This document shows, one piece after another, positions 45,133-55,969 of a DNA stretch of 64,000 nucleotides (the first letter of the stretch is position 1; every line of letters begins with the position of its first letter). The notes under the pieces are model-generated. The model was not told the DNA's origin. It made no database searches and was given only the letters and a program-made list of their open reading frames with translations. The stretch covers positions 202,406,718 to 202,470,717 of the forward strand of contig CM060688.1 in NCBI GenBank assembly GCA_030686995.1, in the 5' to 3' direction. Source of the DNA: Artemisia argyi (lineage: Eukaryota > Streptophyta > Magnoliopsida > Asterales > Asteraceae). A program made the translations under genes and the position numbers.

Positions 45133-46983
45133 ATACACTCTTACCCTACCATCCAAAATAATACATCATAGGGAATGGGAATTTCCCTTACACTTGAATC
45201 TTTACATACTTTGCACTTAAACTAAACTAATGACTCGAATTAAGAAAATCAAAACACTTGGAGCACTTTTAAGATTAACGCACATATGGGGGTAATAATA
45301 TTATGTTCTTCCCCATTACTCCATAAAATAAGTACTTACCCATGAGTCCCAATCGTCCCAAAACAATATGTACAAGGATATGACTCGACTTAGCAACCAT
45401 GTAATCAATTAGAAAGTTAACTTAGGGTTTAACAAATAACAATAATGCACTAAAAATGAGCGCATACACGGAAGGCTAAGGCGATTTGGGTGTACATTTA
45501 AGTGGGGTGTAACAAATTCTTCCTTTAAGTAAGATGCTTAAAGTTAGAAACGAAAAGATAGGCTCGGAGGGGTGTACTAGGGGTTTCGTGTACTAAAAAT
45601 GAGTACAACGCTAAGGGTGTGGGAAAAATTAGTTGACTTAACTAGCCAAGTAATATGACTTAAATGGTCAAGTAATTATAATACGGGTTTAACACAAGGG
45701 TAATCCTAATGCCTCTTATCATGTAGTAAATCCTACTACACGAATGTAGTCTCACTAGCGGTCTCGGGATACATCACTAACGCAAGTTCTAGAATCTAAA
45801 TGCTACCGGTACACTCATAAGCACTAATAGTAAATGCTTTTCCTATCAAATCTAAAGGCGAACCTCACATATTTGGGTGGAAAATTTTTCTGAATATACG
45901 GTTATGTGCTAGTCATACAATCTCCTATCCATGAGACGCTTGCTATGGCTAAAGTTTCACTCCTAAATGTTGTAAAAAAATTTAAATTTGGCGCTAAAAT
46001 TGCACTAACAAGTATTTCTCATAGTTTTATTACACATCTACCATCAAACAAAACAAACTCAAGCGAAAGTGCATATGTAAGGTATCATCTTTTTACCCTC
46101 CCCTTACACTTAAGATGAACATTGTCCCTAATGTTCAAGTAAAGAATGTAAAAGTGAAAAAGTAAAGAGAATGAAATCAAATACTCCCCTGATTCGCTCG
46201 GTATGGATTATAGGTTGGCCAGGTTAAATCTTCCTTCAAGAAAATGAACAATCAAAGCTTCCCTTCCAGAATATAAATCATCTCCTTGTCATACATAACC
46301 TGTAAATCCTGACAACAATAGACAAGACAACCTCGCGTAAAATCGGCGGCATCCTATATAAGTTACTAAATCCTAGAAAACAAAGTAAGATATAATGCTT
46401 GTGGAATGAAGTTTGCAGATTTCCTAGAGATTATAAAACTTAATAATTCACAAAAACCATAAGACTCTGTTAGAAAAACAAAACCGGTAAAATTTCCAGA
46501 TTTTTACTCCTGACGCCGTCAAGAGTAATACTCTGACGCCGTCAGAATGGACCTGCAGAAATTCTTATGTTAAGTTTCCGGAAAATTTCTGGAAAAACTT
46601 GGTCCTACTTCCTGGAAAATCCTGCAAAACTTCATTATGACTCAATACAAGCATTTGACTCTAACAAATACGAATATACATGTTCATTTAATATTGTGGA
46701 GAATCATGATCGGTTTGTTTCTTAAAAACATATTTGGGGTTTCCCCTTACACTTATCTTTTGCAAAAATACCTTTAGGTTGAAGTTAAGACTAGGCCAAA
46801 CAACATAATAAAGTATTTCCACATTTTAATTGAGAAACATGATCAACCAACAATAAAAATAAAACATGCATACGGAAGCAAATAACTATCAAACAAATAA
46901 AATCACACAAAACATGGGTTGCCTCCCAAGAAGCGCTTTTCTTTATTTACGAGTCTTGTAGCTAGACTCAAAGTTATGGGTTA
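44503..46983 (-). other. R6 interior, non-coding 3' part
   Basis: Collinear with R5 23790-26270 at high identity. It holds a T-rich tract (45053-45130) and ends at GGGTTGCCTCCCAAGAAGCG. ORFs at 44285-44584 and 45906-46118 recur in R5 but are short and include LTR sequence, so they are not called. Confidence 0.8.
45053..45130 (+). repeat. T-rich tract, including a run of about 50 T
   Basis: Low-complexity tract matching 24345-24466 of R5. Confidence 0.9.
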
Positions 46984-47571
46984 TCACGTGATTCGGGTGA
47001 GTTCCTCGTTGAGGACATCTTTGGGATCAAACTTAGGTTTCAACTTTCTATCGGTTTCCTTAGTATGGTATGACCTTTCGAACATCTCTCCATCCGGATC
47101 ATACAAAGTCATTCTCATGTGCCATGATCCGTCTCCTTCTTTAGGTGGCTTGTCCCACCTCCATTTATACTTATCTCTATCTCTTTTCCATTTATTCAAC
47201 TCTATATTAATAGGCATTACGTTCAAGAACTCAATCATCTTTCTAAAGACTAAGGGGTCCTCAAAGGGATCTAGCTCCTCATCTCTAGCTATGAGTTGTT
47301 CTACCGAATGTGTCTTCTCAATGAAATCCTTTTCTAGATAAAATGGGCATTGAGGTCCTATGAAGTTCCTTTCTATCCAAGGTCCATATCTAGACGGTCT
47401 CCTATTCATCTCTACCCAATGTGGTGTCGGTTCATTATCACAATCATAACTATGCTTCTTAACATCATCCACCGACCAAGTATCGCCTTCACCTACCGCT
47501 ATCTTAGATTCCTTGCAATCTATCATGGCACTAGCGGTTGTAAAAATCCTCTTCCTACCAATAATGGGCAT
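46984..47571 (-). pseudogene. R6 C-terminal domain of gag-protease ORF, unknown function
   Basis: This 195-aa frame overlaps the end of the gag-protease frame by about 49 bp. Its TTASAMIDCK reads as the continuation of the protease, so one lost base near 47543-47548 separates them. The next ~170 residues are Trp-, charged- and Pro-rich (HWVEMNRRPSRYGPWIERNF, DKYKWRWDKPPKEGDGSW, MTLYDPDGEMFERSYHTKE) and match no RT, RNase H or integrase motif. I do not recognise the domain. The frame reaches the non-coding part with no room for pol. Confidence 0.6.
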
Positions 47572-49514
47572 GTAGTGTCACTAACCATGTCTAGGACGTG
47601 AAAATCCGCTAATATAGTTAACTTTCCTACGTGAACAACTACATCCTTAATCATCCCAACCGGGTGGGCTATACTCCCATCCGCTAACCCTATCAATACC
47701 TCCGTTTCCTCTAACTTTCCTAGCTTAAGAGTGGTGAATAAGGATAAGGGAATCAAGTTGAGGCTTGACCCTAAATCGGCTAGTGTGTCGAAAGCTTTGG
47801 ATCTTCCTATCTTACAAGGCAAAACAAATATACCCGGATCATCGAGCTTTTTAGGTAACTTGTTTTGAACGAAGGCGGTCCCATTTTTACCTAACTTACA
47901 CTTCTCATATTTTTCTAGGAGGGCACTATAGTAAGGAGCACGCGCTAAGACATCAATGACGGGGCGTTCAAGGTGAAGTTCTTTGAATTCATCGTCAAGG
48001 TCTTGCATAAGAGGTGTTTCAACTATATTTTTGACCGGTTCTATATTGGGTGTCTTATTTGATTGGTCCTTTGGTAGAACTTGGTTTTGTTTGAAACATG
48101 TGCTCGTTGATTTGACCGAGTAGTATTGTGGACATGAAGTGGGTGACGAAACTGAAAATATGGAATTAACGTTTAGTTTCGGATTCTTGATTGTGTCGCT
48201 TGGGAGTGCTCCCATTTCTCGGTCATTGAGAACTTTCAACAATGCATCAATTCTAGTGGTCATCTCGCTTTGCTTTTGTTTGAAATCGGCTTCAAACTTG
48301 GATATGCGAGCTTCTTGAGATTCCATGAACTTTGACATCAATCCTTCAAAATTGTTGGTACTACCATAGTTGTTAGAAGGATTGTTGTTGAAGGTACGGT
48401 TGGATGGTGGAGCGTTTGGTTGATAACGATTAGGCGGATTGGAAGAATTGGGTTGATTTTGTTTCCACCTAAGGTTTGGGTGATTTTTCCATGAGGGGTT
48501 GTATGAATCACCGTATGTGTTTGGCTCGGGCTTGAAAGTGTACCACTTATCTCCCGCTTCGTCGGTACGCGTGGATGCGTAGTCCGCAAAAGCTGTTCCG
48601 GGGAGTTCCACACAATCACGAGTGTCATGGGGACCACTACATAATTCGCATGAAGAAGTGATTTTGTTCACTTGGCTTGAATGCTTCGGAGCTTCGTAAG
48701 ATTTCATGAGAAACTTGACTTGGTCCTCAAGTTCCATGATCCTACGGTCGGGAGTGCTTGAATTGTTCGAAGGCAAAGATATTGCCTTGACCGTTTTGTT
48801 CAAATCACGGGGATCATTCCAACTTTCGTTGTCATAGAGAGCAAGATCTTCTATGAGTTCCCATGATTGTTCCGCACTAAGATCACGTAGCTTACCACCG
48901 GCCGATTGGTCAATGGTTCGCCTCGTGGAGATGTCGATATGGTCATAGAAGATTTGGACTTGGAGCCAAAGATCTATGCCATGATGAAGGACTTTTTGGA
49001 GTAAGTCCTTGAAACGAGTCCATGCTTCATAAAGAGATTCATTTTGACGTTGTTGGAACAGCAAGATGTCATTCTTAAGCTTAGTAGTTCTCCCCGGTGG
49101 GAAAAATTGAGCAAGGAAACGAGTGGTGAGATCATCCCATGTGGTGATGGATCCCGTGGGTAAACGCTCAAGCCATTGACTAGCTTGATCCCGTAGAGAG
49201 AATTGGAATAGGCGTAAACGGGTAGTCTCTCTAGTTTCAACACCTAGGTCTATGGAATCTACGATTTTGAGAAAGTCCTTAAGGTGTTGGTTTGGATCTT
49301 CGGAACGAAGTCCATGGAATGCACATCCGCTTTGCACCAACCGGATGGTGTCGGATCGCAAGGGGGTCACATTGTCTCCGGTGAGCTCAATGGTGTTACG
49401 GTAGCCTTGGTGGCTAGGTCGGGAATACTCTCCTAAGGTTCGGGGCCTAAGGGGTTCTAATGGTGGGTTTTGTTGTGGTGGGATGACGGGTTCAAAGATG
49501 TTACCACCTTCCAT
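47523..49514 (-). CDS. R6 gag-protease polyprotein (663 aa)
   Basis: Retrotransposon gag: residues ~80-200 contain FHGLRSEDPNQHLKDFL, LFQFSLRDQASQWLERLP, FLAQFFPPGRTTKLKNDI and LYEAWTRFKDLL, matching the Retrotrans_gag family. A zinc knuckle CELCSGPHDTRDC (C-x2-C-x3-H-x4-C) lies near residue 290, followed by an Asn/Pro-rich linker. The aspartic protease near residues 570-655 has LADLGSSLNLIP, the Athila-type form of the catalytic D-[TS]-G. Start: ATGGAGGGTGG at 49514, about 150 bp from the PBS. The frame is open from start to 47523, where it ends early at GRGFL because of a frameshift. Gag would form the particle; the protease would process it. Confidence 0.85.
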   Translation of the reverse strand: MEGGNIFEPVIPPQQNPPLEPLRPRTLGEYSRPSHQGYRNTIELTGDNVTPLRSDTIRLVQSGCAFHGLRSEDPNQHLKDFLKIVDSIDLGVETRETTRLRLFQFSLRDQASQWLERLPTGSITTWDDLTTRFLAQFFPPGRTTKLKNDILLFQQRQNESLYEAWTRFKDLLQKVLHHGIDLWLQVQIFYDHIDISTRRTIDQSAGGKLRDLSAEQSWELIEDLALYDNESWNDPRDLNKTVKAISLPSNNSSTPDRRIMELEDQVKFLMKSYEAPKHSSQVNKITSSCELCSGPHDTRDCVELPGTAFADYASTRTDEAGDKWYTFKPEPNTYGDSYNPSWKNHPNLRWKQNQPNSSNPPNRYQPNAPPSNRTFNNNPSNNYGSTNNFEGLMSKFMESQEARISKFEADFKQKQSEMTTRIDALLKVLNDREMGALPSDTIKNPKLNVNSIFSVSSPTSCPQYYSVKSTSTCFKQNQVLPKDQSNKTPNIEPVKNIVETPLMQDLDDEFKELHLERPVIDVLARAPYYSALLEKYEKCKLGKNGTAFVQNKLPKKLDDPGIFVLPCKIGRSKAFDTLADLGSSLNLIPLSLFTTLKLGKLEETEVLIGLADGSIAHPVGMIKDVVVHVGKLTILADFHVLDMVSDTTCPLLVGRGFLQPLVP

Positions 49515-49662
49515 GATGTCGGATGGTAAAGAGTTACGAACAAAGGCATGAAGAAATAAGATAGACTAAAGAAGACCTAAAAAAATAAAAATAAAGTCTT
49601 ACTAGAAAGGAATCTAGCAAGTAGACCTAATAAAAAGAAATCCTAACCTAGACAATAACTAT

Positions 49663-49680
49663 TCCCCGGCAACGGCGCCA
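49663..49680 (-). other. R6 primer binding site (tRNA-Asp, perfect 18/18)
   Basis: TCCCCGGCAACGGCGCCA on the plus strand equals the 3' end of plant tRNA-Asp including CCA, so the element RNA carries the complement. It lies 6 nt from the LTR start at 49687. Confidence 0.9.
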
Positions 49681-49686
49681 AAAACT

Positions 49687-49789
49687 TGATGCGTGGGAAT
49701 CGCACCTTGCTTTACCTCTCGAGGGATCTCGAGAAGCTTACAACCCCCACCAGGCAGTGTACCTGATCGTTGTAGTATAGTATAGTGAC
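49687..49789 (-). repeat. R6 5' LTR (right), first 103 bp before the R7 insertion
   Basis: TGATGCGTGGGAATCGCACC...TATAGTGAC, interrupted within the tRNA-Asp-like stretch, after which R7 begins TGATTGGCTCC. Confidence 0.9.
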
Positions 49790-52700
49790 TGATTGGCTCC
49801 AAACGGTCAACCTAAATTGACCAAGGAATGGTCAACAAGGTCAAAGGCCTAGAGTCAAAGCTCCGTGGAAGTATAGGGTTTCCCTGGGTCGTTAAGTCCC
49901 GACGAGGTGTGGATAGTATTCAAACGGTTATTTGATCGGGTGAAATTGGACGGGAAAAGGTTTTGAGTGATTAGAACTAAGAAATATACTAGAAAATAGC
50001 TTAAACAAGCTATTTGAATAAGACAAGAAAGTGGGAAAAACCAGAAACGTTTAAAACCTAAAAACGCGTACGTTACGTTTAAATAAAACGTAGACGTACA
50101 AAATAAAACGTAAAAACGGAAATCTGAAAATACCCAGGGGGTGAAAATGAACTTTTTACAAATTAAAAGATAAAAGAAAATTAAAAATGAAAATAAAGTT
50201 ATTAAAATGATTATTTTAATATTTAAACACTAATTAATTACTTAAAACTATTTTAAATCTAATTTAAAATAAGCTAAAATTAATAAAGGTTACAAAATAA
50301 ACTAATAATTTATAAAAATATTTTCTAAACCTTAAAAAGAACTTGAAGAAAGTATAAAAAATAAAAATAAATATTTTTGTCTTTTTGTGGATTTTCTTTT
50401 AATTAATTACTATTTAATTACTAATTACTAATTAAACTATTTTAAATTAAGAAAATTACTAAATGAACAGTAAAAATTCTAATAAAATTTATAAAATTAT
50501 TTTATAACATATAAAAGCTATAAAAAATATTAAAACTAGGTTTTACATAATAAAAACTAATTATGCTATTTTAAACTTATTAGTAATTAATAATTAATAA
50601 AACTAAAATTAATTCTAATTAATACTAAATGACAAAATAAAAATCTGAAAAAATTATTATAAATACTTTAATATAAGAGTAATTTAATAAAAATATAAAA
50701 ATGACAAGTACTTAATAAAAATTTAAAAATGAAAATTAAAATTAAATTACATTAAATAGAAACTATCACTTAATTTTAAATTAACTTTTTTGGATTTTTC
50801 TTTTAGAAACTTATTACACTACTGAAAATAAGAAATTTTTACAAAAACAACTTTCTTGGAGCTTAAAAATAAGCAAAGCAAGTGCTTATTATGGTGACAG
50901 TTGACTTTGGTCAACTGTCAAGGGAAAATGGTAATGTGGACTACTAGGGGGACCCACAAAGGATGATTCAAGTGTAATTAAGCTAAGTAAACTAGAATAA
51001 GCTGGAAAAAGAAAGAAATGAGCTCTTAATAAGCTAGATAAGCTGGATAAGCAAATTCAAAACCAAATTGTGAACAGATTTGGGACAAGGTTTAGTGGCT
51101 AAACCAGGTGGGTCCCACAGGGTTCTAGGTCAATTGGTTGGTTAATATGTGAAGCCCACCAGGAGGGGGGTTGAGGGGAACTAAAATCAAGGGCTTGGAA
51201 CCACTGGATTGATCAGAAAACCACCACCAAGTGATGGTGGTGGTGGTGCATCTGCTGAGACAGAGCAGGGGTTGCCCTGCAAGTCACTTTGGGGACTTGT
51301 GGGGCCCACAAGAAAAATAGCAAAATTGTAACAAAACTAGGAAACCAAAGATGAGCTATCAGATTACAATTAGGAACAGATTTCAACCTCTAATTCAACT
51401 CACAAAAATCAAAACAATTTCTCAAACTTTTGGAAAAATCTGAAAATGCAACTTTGACTTTTTGCAACAAACTTAAGAACTTTGACTTTTGCTAATTTCT
51501 AATGATTATAACTGAATTAATTAGTTATATTAAGATGTAATAAATCTATATTAAGCTACTTAAGCCATTTATGCACAGATATGAGTGGGTTTGGGTACTG
51601 ACAAACCCTACAGTGAACTGTGGAGCTTTTGGAGATGAGTTTTTGACTATTGGTGGTTAATACCTAAATTTTAAGGTTTGCTAAACCTTAATACACCTAA
51701 TGTAGTGTGGCTAAAATAAAACAACAACTAGAAGATAGTTGGATAGGCTGATCCAAACACCCCCTATGGGACTGTTTCACTAAGTTATGCAAATAGAGTC
51801 CTACAATAACCAATCCATTGATCACACCAGTATTCTAACCTAAAGTAAAGTCTAACTGAGCATCAAAAATTAAAAATGAACATCAAGTACACAGGGTTCC
51901 AAATTTGACTGAGTAGGAGCAACAAAGTTACAAGCTACACTTAGAATATGCAAAGACCAATAAAAAGCATTCCAACTATTTTAATAAGCAGTATTTATAA
52001 CAATTAAGCAATGGACTATTATTAATAAGCTGTTGCAAAAGAAATGTAAAGATTAAAACAGTAATCTTACTTGAAACTAGAATCCCAAAGGAAATGGCTA
52101 TGTGAGTTGATAAACTCAGATAAACTGTAAGAGAGTTCACTGAGCTTATCCAAGATATGATTGGGCCAATACACACCAGGTACCACAGCTTTCAACACTT
52201 ATCAACAATTTAGAATTTTTAAATTAAAAACACAAATATGAAATTTAACACTGCAACTTTGAAATTAAAGGGTGGAATGAGTTTTTGATACACTTAAAAC
52301 AGTAAATACAAAGCTTTTTAAGCAAAAATTACAATAAAACTTGAAGATAAATCTTACAGCTACAGTACACTACTTCTAAAATACTCTAACTGAACTCTTC
52401 TCTTCTTTTTCTTTTCTTTTTATAAGCCTGGAGCATTCCACTATCTTTCCCACTTTAGTTCTGAGCCTTTGGATGGCTAAAATATGATCCCAGCCGTTTG
52501 ATGATTTTTGGCGAGAAAACTGAGCAGGGCAATTGGGATGGGTTTGGTGAGCATTTATTGAGGAGGGGGGAAGGTGAGTATATTTATGAGGGTTGGTGAG
52601 GGTTTTGTGGAGTTTGGAGAGGAGGGGAGACCATATTACAGGTAATTAGGGGGGGTTGATAGAGGTTAGGGATGAACAGTGGTCGGTTTTGTGGTGTGGG

Positions 52701-53311
52701 TTTGACCCGCGTTGACCCTGGGGTGGTATTAGTTTTAGGTTTGGGCTTGTGGTGGGCTAAGGGTGGATCAGGGGTAGTAATGGGTTAAGGGTCCGGATGG
52801 CTAGTAGTTAACACAAGGACCATTTTTGTAAATCCTTCAAAGATGAGGGGGCTGAAGTGTAACTTTCCAAAACTCTTCAAAGGATCAATTTTGCCAAGTA
52901 CCAATAATCCAAGGACCAAATTTGCATTTTTCCACATTTTCAATATTTCAAAAAATCCCAGGGACTACTTTTGCCATTTTTGGATTTTCAGGGACTAATT
53001 ATGTAATTTTTGAAAACTTGCAACCCAATTATAATATTTTGACTTTATTTGACTTTTAAGACCTTGGATTGACTTTTCTTTAAAAATAAATGCATAGGGA
53101 CTAAAATTGACAAGTTTTGAAACTTGGGGGACTGAAACTGCCAATACTGCAAACTTTGTACGTTTTTTCTTTGTTTTTGCACATTTTGCTTTTAAAACAC
53201 ATAAAACACAATCCCTGGGATAATTTAAGTATTTTGATATCTTTTTGATTGTTTTTGTGCTTTTTGGCAGTTTAAATATATCAAAAATGATGAGTGTTTG
53301 AGCACTCATCA
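49790..53311 (-). repeat. R7 3' LTR (left)
   Basis: TGATTGGCTCC...GCACTCATCA. The middle (50150-50780) is strongly AT-rich and non-coding. A TATA-like CTTATAAAAAG on the minus strand is at about 52415-52425. ORFs at 51976-52176 and 52995-53312 lack domains. Confidence 0.88.
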
Positions 53312-53339
53312 ATCCCCCACACTGAACTATTGCTATTCC

Positions 53340-53730
53340 CTAGCAATCTTTTCAGAAAACTTGATGGATTTTAAACTCTTTACCAAAAGCCATCACTTCT
53401 GGAGTAGCCAGGTGTAAGAACTGTGGCACACCTGATAACCGTGTGATTTTGAGCAAACCACCAGCTTTCAACGGATTTGTTAAGTCTTTACCAGGAGCCG
53501 TTTGCTCCTGGACTAGCCAGCATCTTGATGGACCTAGTCAACATCTTGGTGAGCTGATTACCAATTATGGATTTTCCACGGCCTTTACCACAAGCCATAA
53601 TCTTGCGGGCTAGTCATTTGTTTTCGGGGAGTTGATGAACCATACAATTTTGGGCAAATTGCCAGCCGTCAACGGATTTGATTTATCTTTACCAAGAGCC
53701 GTTTGCTCCTGGATTAGCCAATCCCTTTTG
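53340..53730 (-). repeat. Four ~100-bp modules between integrase and 3' LTR
   Basis: TTTACCA..AGCC...CTCCTGGA(C/T)TAGCCA-type units occur at about 53380, 53487, 53584 and 53687, separated by GATTTTGAGCAAACCACCAGC-like sequence. Adjacent to the LTR the minus strand has GTGTGGGGGAT, the likely PPT. R4 holds three of these modules. Confidence 0.75.
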
Positions 53731-54167
53731 TCGCTTAGACAAGGCGGACTGATTACCACAAAAATTTTAAAATAAAGTGAAAAATTTTTGAAAATTTTGG
53801 CCAAAAACGGGGGCACTTGAAAGGATTTGCTTAAAATTCGATAGAATTTCCCCCCCACACTTAGAAATGAATATTGTCCTCAATATTCAAAGTCCCGGCT
53901 ATTATGCCGAAGCTATGAACGTAAAAAGCCAAGATTCGAATCTAACTGTGGACATACCAATTTCACTTTATTTCTATATATATACACTTTTTTTTTTTTT
54001 TTTTTTTTAACTGATATACATATATACACATTTTTTTCAAACAGCAGGGGTTGGCCATTCCCCCACACTTAGTGGTAGAAAATAGAAAGAATCAGAGATA
54101 CGAGTGAAAACCCGTACTGTTGCTAATTTTTGGTCATCGAGTCGTTAGCTTGACTCTATCCCCGAAT
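53731..54167 (-). other. R7 non-coding 3' interior
   Basis: No domain. It includes a T23-like run at 53991-54009 and CCCCCACACTTAG phrases at 53851 and 54061. The ORF at 53610-53858 crosses the repeated modules and is rejected. Confidence 0.6.
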
Positions 54168-55412
54168 TCAATTGTCCTTGGGGAAAGTTTGGAGATCCGG
54201 GACGACCATGGATGGTACGTCCTCTCCAAAGTAGTGCTTTAACCGATGTCCATTCACTTTGAAATTTGGACCGTCATTTTGAGATAATTCGACGGTGCCA
54301 TAAGGATAGACTTTTGCGATAGTAAATGGACCAGTCCATCGGGTTTTGAGCTTTCCCGAGAAGATCTTGAGTCTAGAATTAAAAAGAAGGACTCGATCAC
54401 CAACGTTGAAAACGCGGTTTTTGATTTTTGAGTCATGAATCTTCTTTGTTTTTTCTTTATAGATCAAAGAGTTCTCGTAAGCCTGATCACGAAGTTCGTT
54501 TAATTCATTTAGTTGAATTTTTCTATGATCACCCGCCGTTTTGAGGTCGAAATTGGCATGCTTGAGAGCCCAATAGGCTTTGTGTTCAAGCTTGATCGGA
54601 AGATGGCACGCTTTCCCGTACACAAGTTTATAAGGCGTACACCCAATGGGTGTTTTGTAAGCCGTACGGAAAGCCCAAAGTGCATCATCTAATTTGTCCG
54701 ACCATGATGCACGATTCTCACCTACAGTTCTCTCCAATATTCTTTTAATGCCCCGATTGGACACTTCGACTTGTCCACTTGTTTGAGGGTGGTACGCAGT
54801 GGAAAGACGGTGAGTCACACCGTACTTTTGCATGACTTTGTCAAATTTGTCACTACAGAAGTGCGTACCACGATCACTAATAATAGCACGTGGAGTTCCG
54901 AATCGGGCAAAGAGAGCTTTTAAAAATTTCACAACTACCCGGGCATCATTTGTGGGTAAAGCTTTTGCTTCAACCCATTTTGACAAGTAGTCAACTACCA
55001 TGAGTATGTATTTGTTGCCGTGAGAGGATGGAAATGGCCCCATAAAGTCGATGCCCCAGATATCAAAGATTTCACAAACTTGAATTGCATTCTGAGACAT
55101 TTCATTCCTTTGTGAAATATTCCCATGGCGCTGACAAGCGTCACAGGACTTGACCAATTCTTGGGCATCCTTGTAGATCGAGGGCCAATAAAAGCCGGAA
55201 TCAAACACCTTTTTGGCGGTATAGTTGGGATTGTGGTGGCCCCCCGTGGGACCAGCATGGCAAGCCTTTAAAATTTCAGCGGCTTCCTGACCATACACAC
55301 ACCGCCGGATGACTTGATCTGCGCATATCTTGAACAAGTAGGGGTCGTCCCAAAAGTAATGTTTTACGTCTTTGAAAAATTTATTTTTTTGTTGGGACGA
55401 CATCCCTTTCAC
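54168..55412 (-). pseudogene. R7 integrase part of pol
   Basis: Contains the HHCC zinc-binding segment ([17 protein letters not shown]..., CDACQRHG), then the catalytic core with the first Asp in [10 protein letters not shown], the second in IISDRGTHF and the Glu 35 residues later in GQVEVSNR, so DD35E is intact. A C-terminal basic region follows ([36 protein letters not shown]), and the ORF ends after [12 protein letters not shown]. The frame is the same as the upstream RNase H part, separated from it only by a TAG at 55668-55670; the ATG at 55412 is internal. Integrase would insert element cDNA. No chromodomain is recognised, in line with Athila. Confidence 0.9.
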
Positions 55413-55667
55413 AATGAAGTTACCCGCAAGATAGTTTGCAAAGTCGGCAAACCATGGGGTAATCGAGTCTCCACGAAATGAAACCGCATTGAGGGTTTCG
55501 AGAGGAAACGTTTCATTTATTTCCTTTTTCTCGAAATCATTTTGGTGAGGGTTTTCAAGACGGGAGAGATGATCAGCAGCTAGGTTCTCAGCTCCTTTTT
55601 TATCACGAATAATGATATCAAATTCCTGAAGGAGGGGAACCCAACGGAGGAGTCTCGGCTTTGCATC

Positions 55668-55922
55668 CTATTTTGCAAATAGATATTTCAAAGCCGAATG
55701 ATCCGTATACACTATGCTTTTAGTCAGAATCAAGTATGGCCGGAATTTTTCAAAAGCATACACCACAGCTAATAATTCTTTTTCAGTGGTGGTGTAATGA
55801 CTTTGTGCCTCGGTCATAGTCTTGCTGGCATAGTGTATAGGCTGAAAATGTTTTGTTTTGCGTTGCCCCAAGACTGCCCCTATAGCATAATCACTAGCAT
55901 CACACATGAGCTCGAAGGGCAA
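55668..55922 (-). pseudogene. R7 RNase H part of pol
   Basis: PFELMCDASDYAIGAVLGQR contains the first catalytic Asp, TEKELLAVVYAFEKFRPYL the Glu, and VYTDHSALKYLFAK the later Asp, as in Ty3 RNase H. The frame ends at TAG (55668-55670) where relatives have a sense codon; a CAG-to-TAG transition explains it. Translation past the stop continues into integrase. Confidence 0.88.
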
Positions 55923-55969
55923 GTCCCAATCGGGGGCAACAAGAATCGGTGCCTCGGTAAGCCTTTTCT

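Larger units (their letters stand above)
43094..49789 (-). mobile_element. R6: Athila-like element with gag-protease only (TR-GAG-like), right LTR cut by R7
   Basis: The left LTR (43094-44502) and the start of the right LTR (49687-49789) belong to the same family as R5. A perfect tRNA-Asp PBS at 49663-49680 sets minus-strand polarity. The interior encodes gag and an aspartic protease, then a unique C-terminal region, and then about 2.4 kb of non-coding sequence shared with R5. RT, RNase H and integrase are absent, with no sign of a decayed remnant. R7 is inserted after GTGAC at 49785-49789, so the rest of the right LTR lies beyond the window and the TSD (left flank TTTTC) cannot be tested. 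Confidence 0.9.

Noticed and set aside
54168..55412. Loss of a catalytic Glu in the R7 integrase because of NRG instead of NRE
   Set aside because: Counting 35 residues from the second Asp places the catalytic Glu in GQVE, which is intact.
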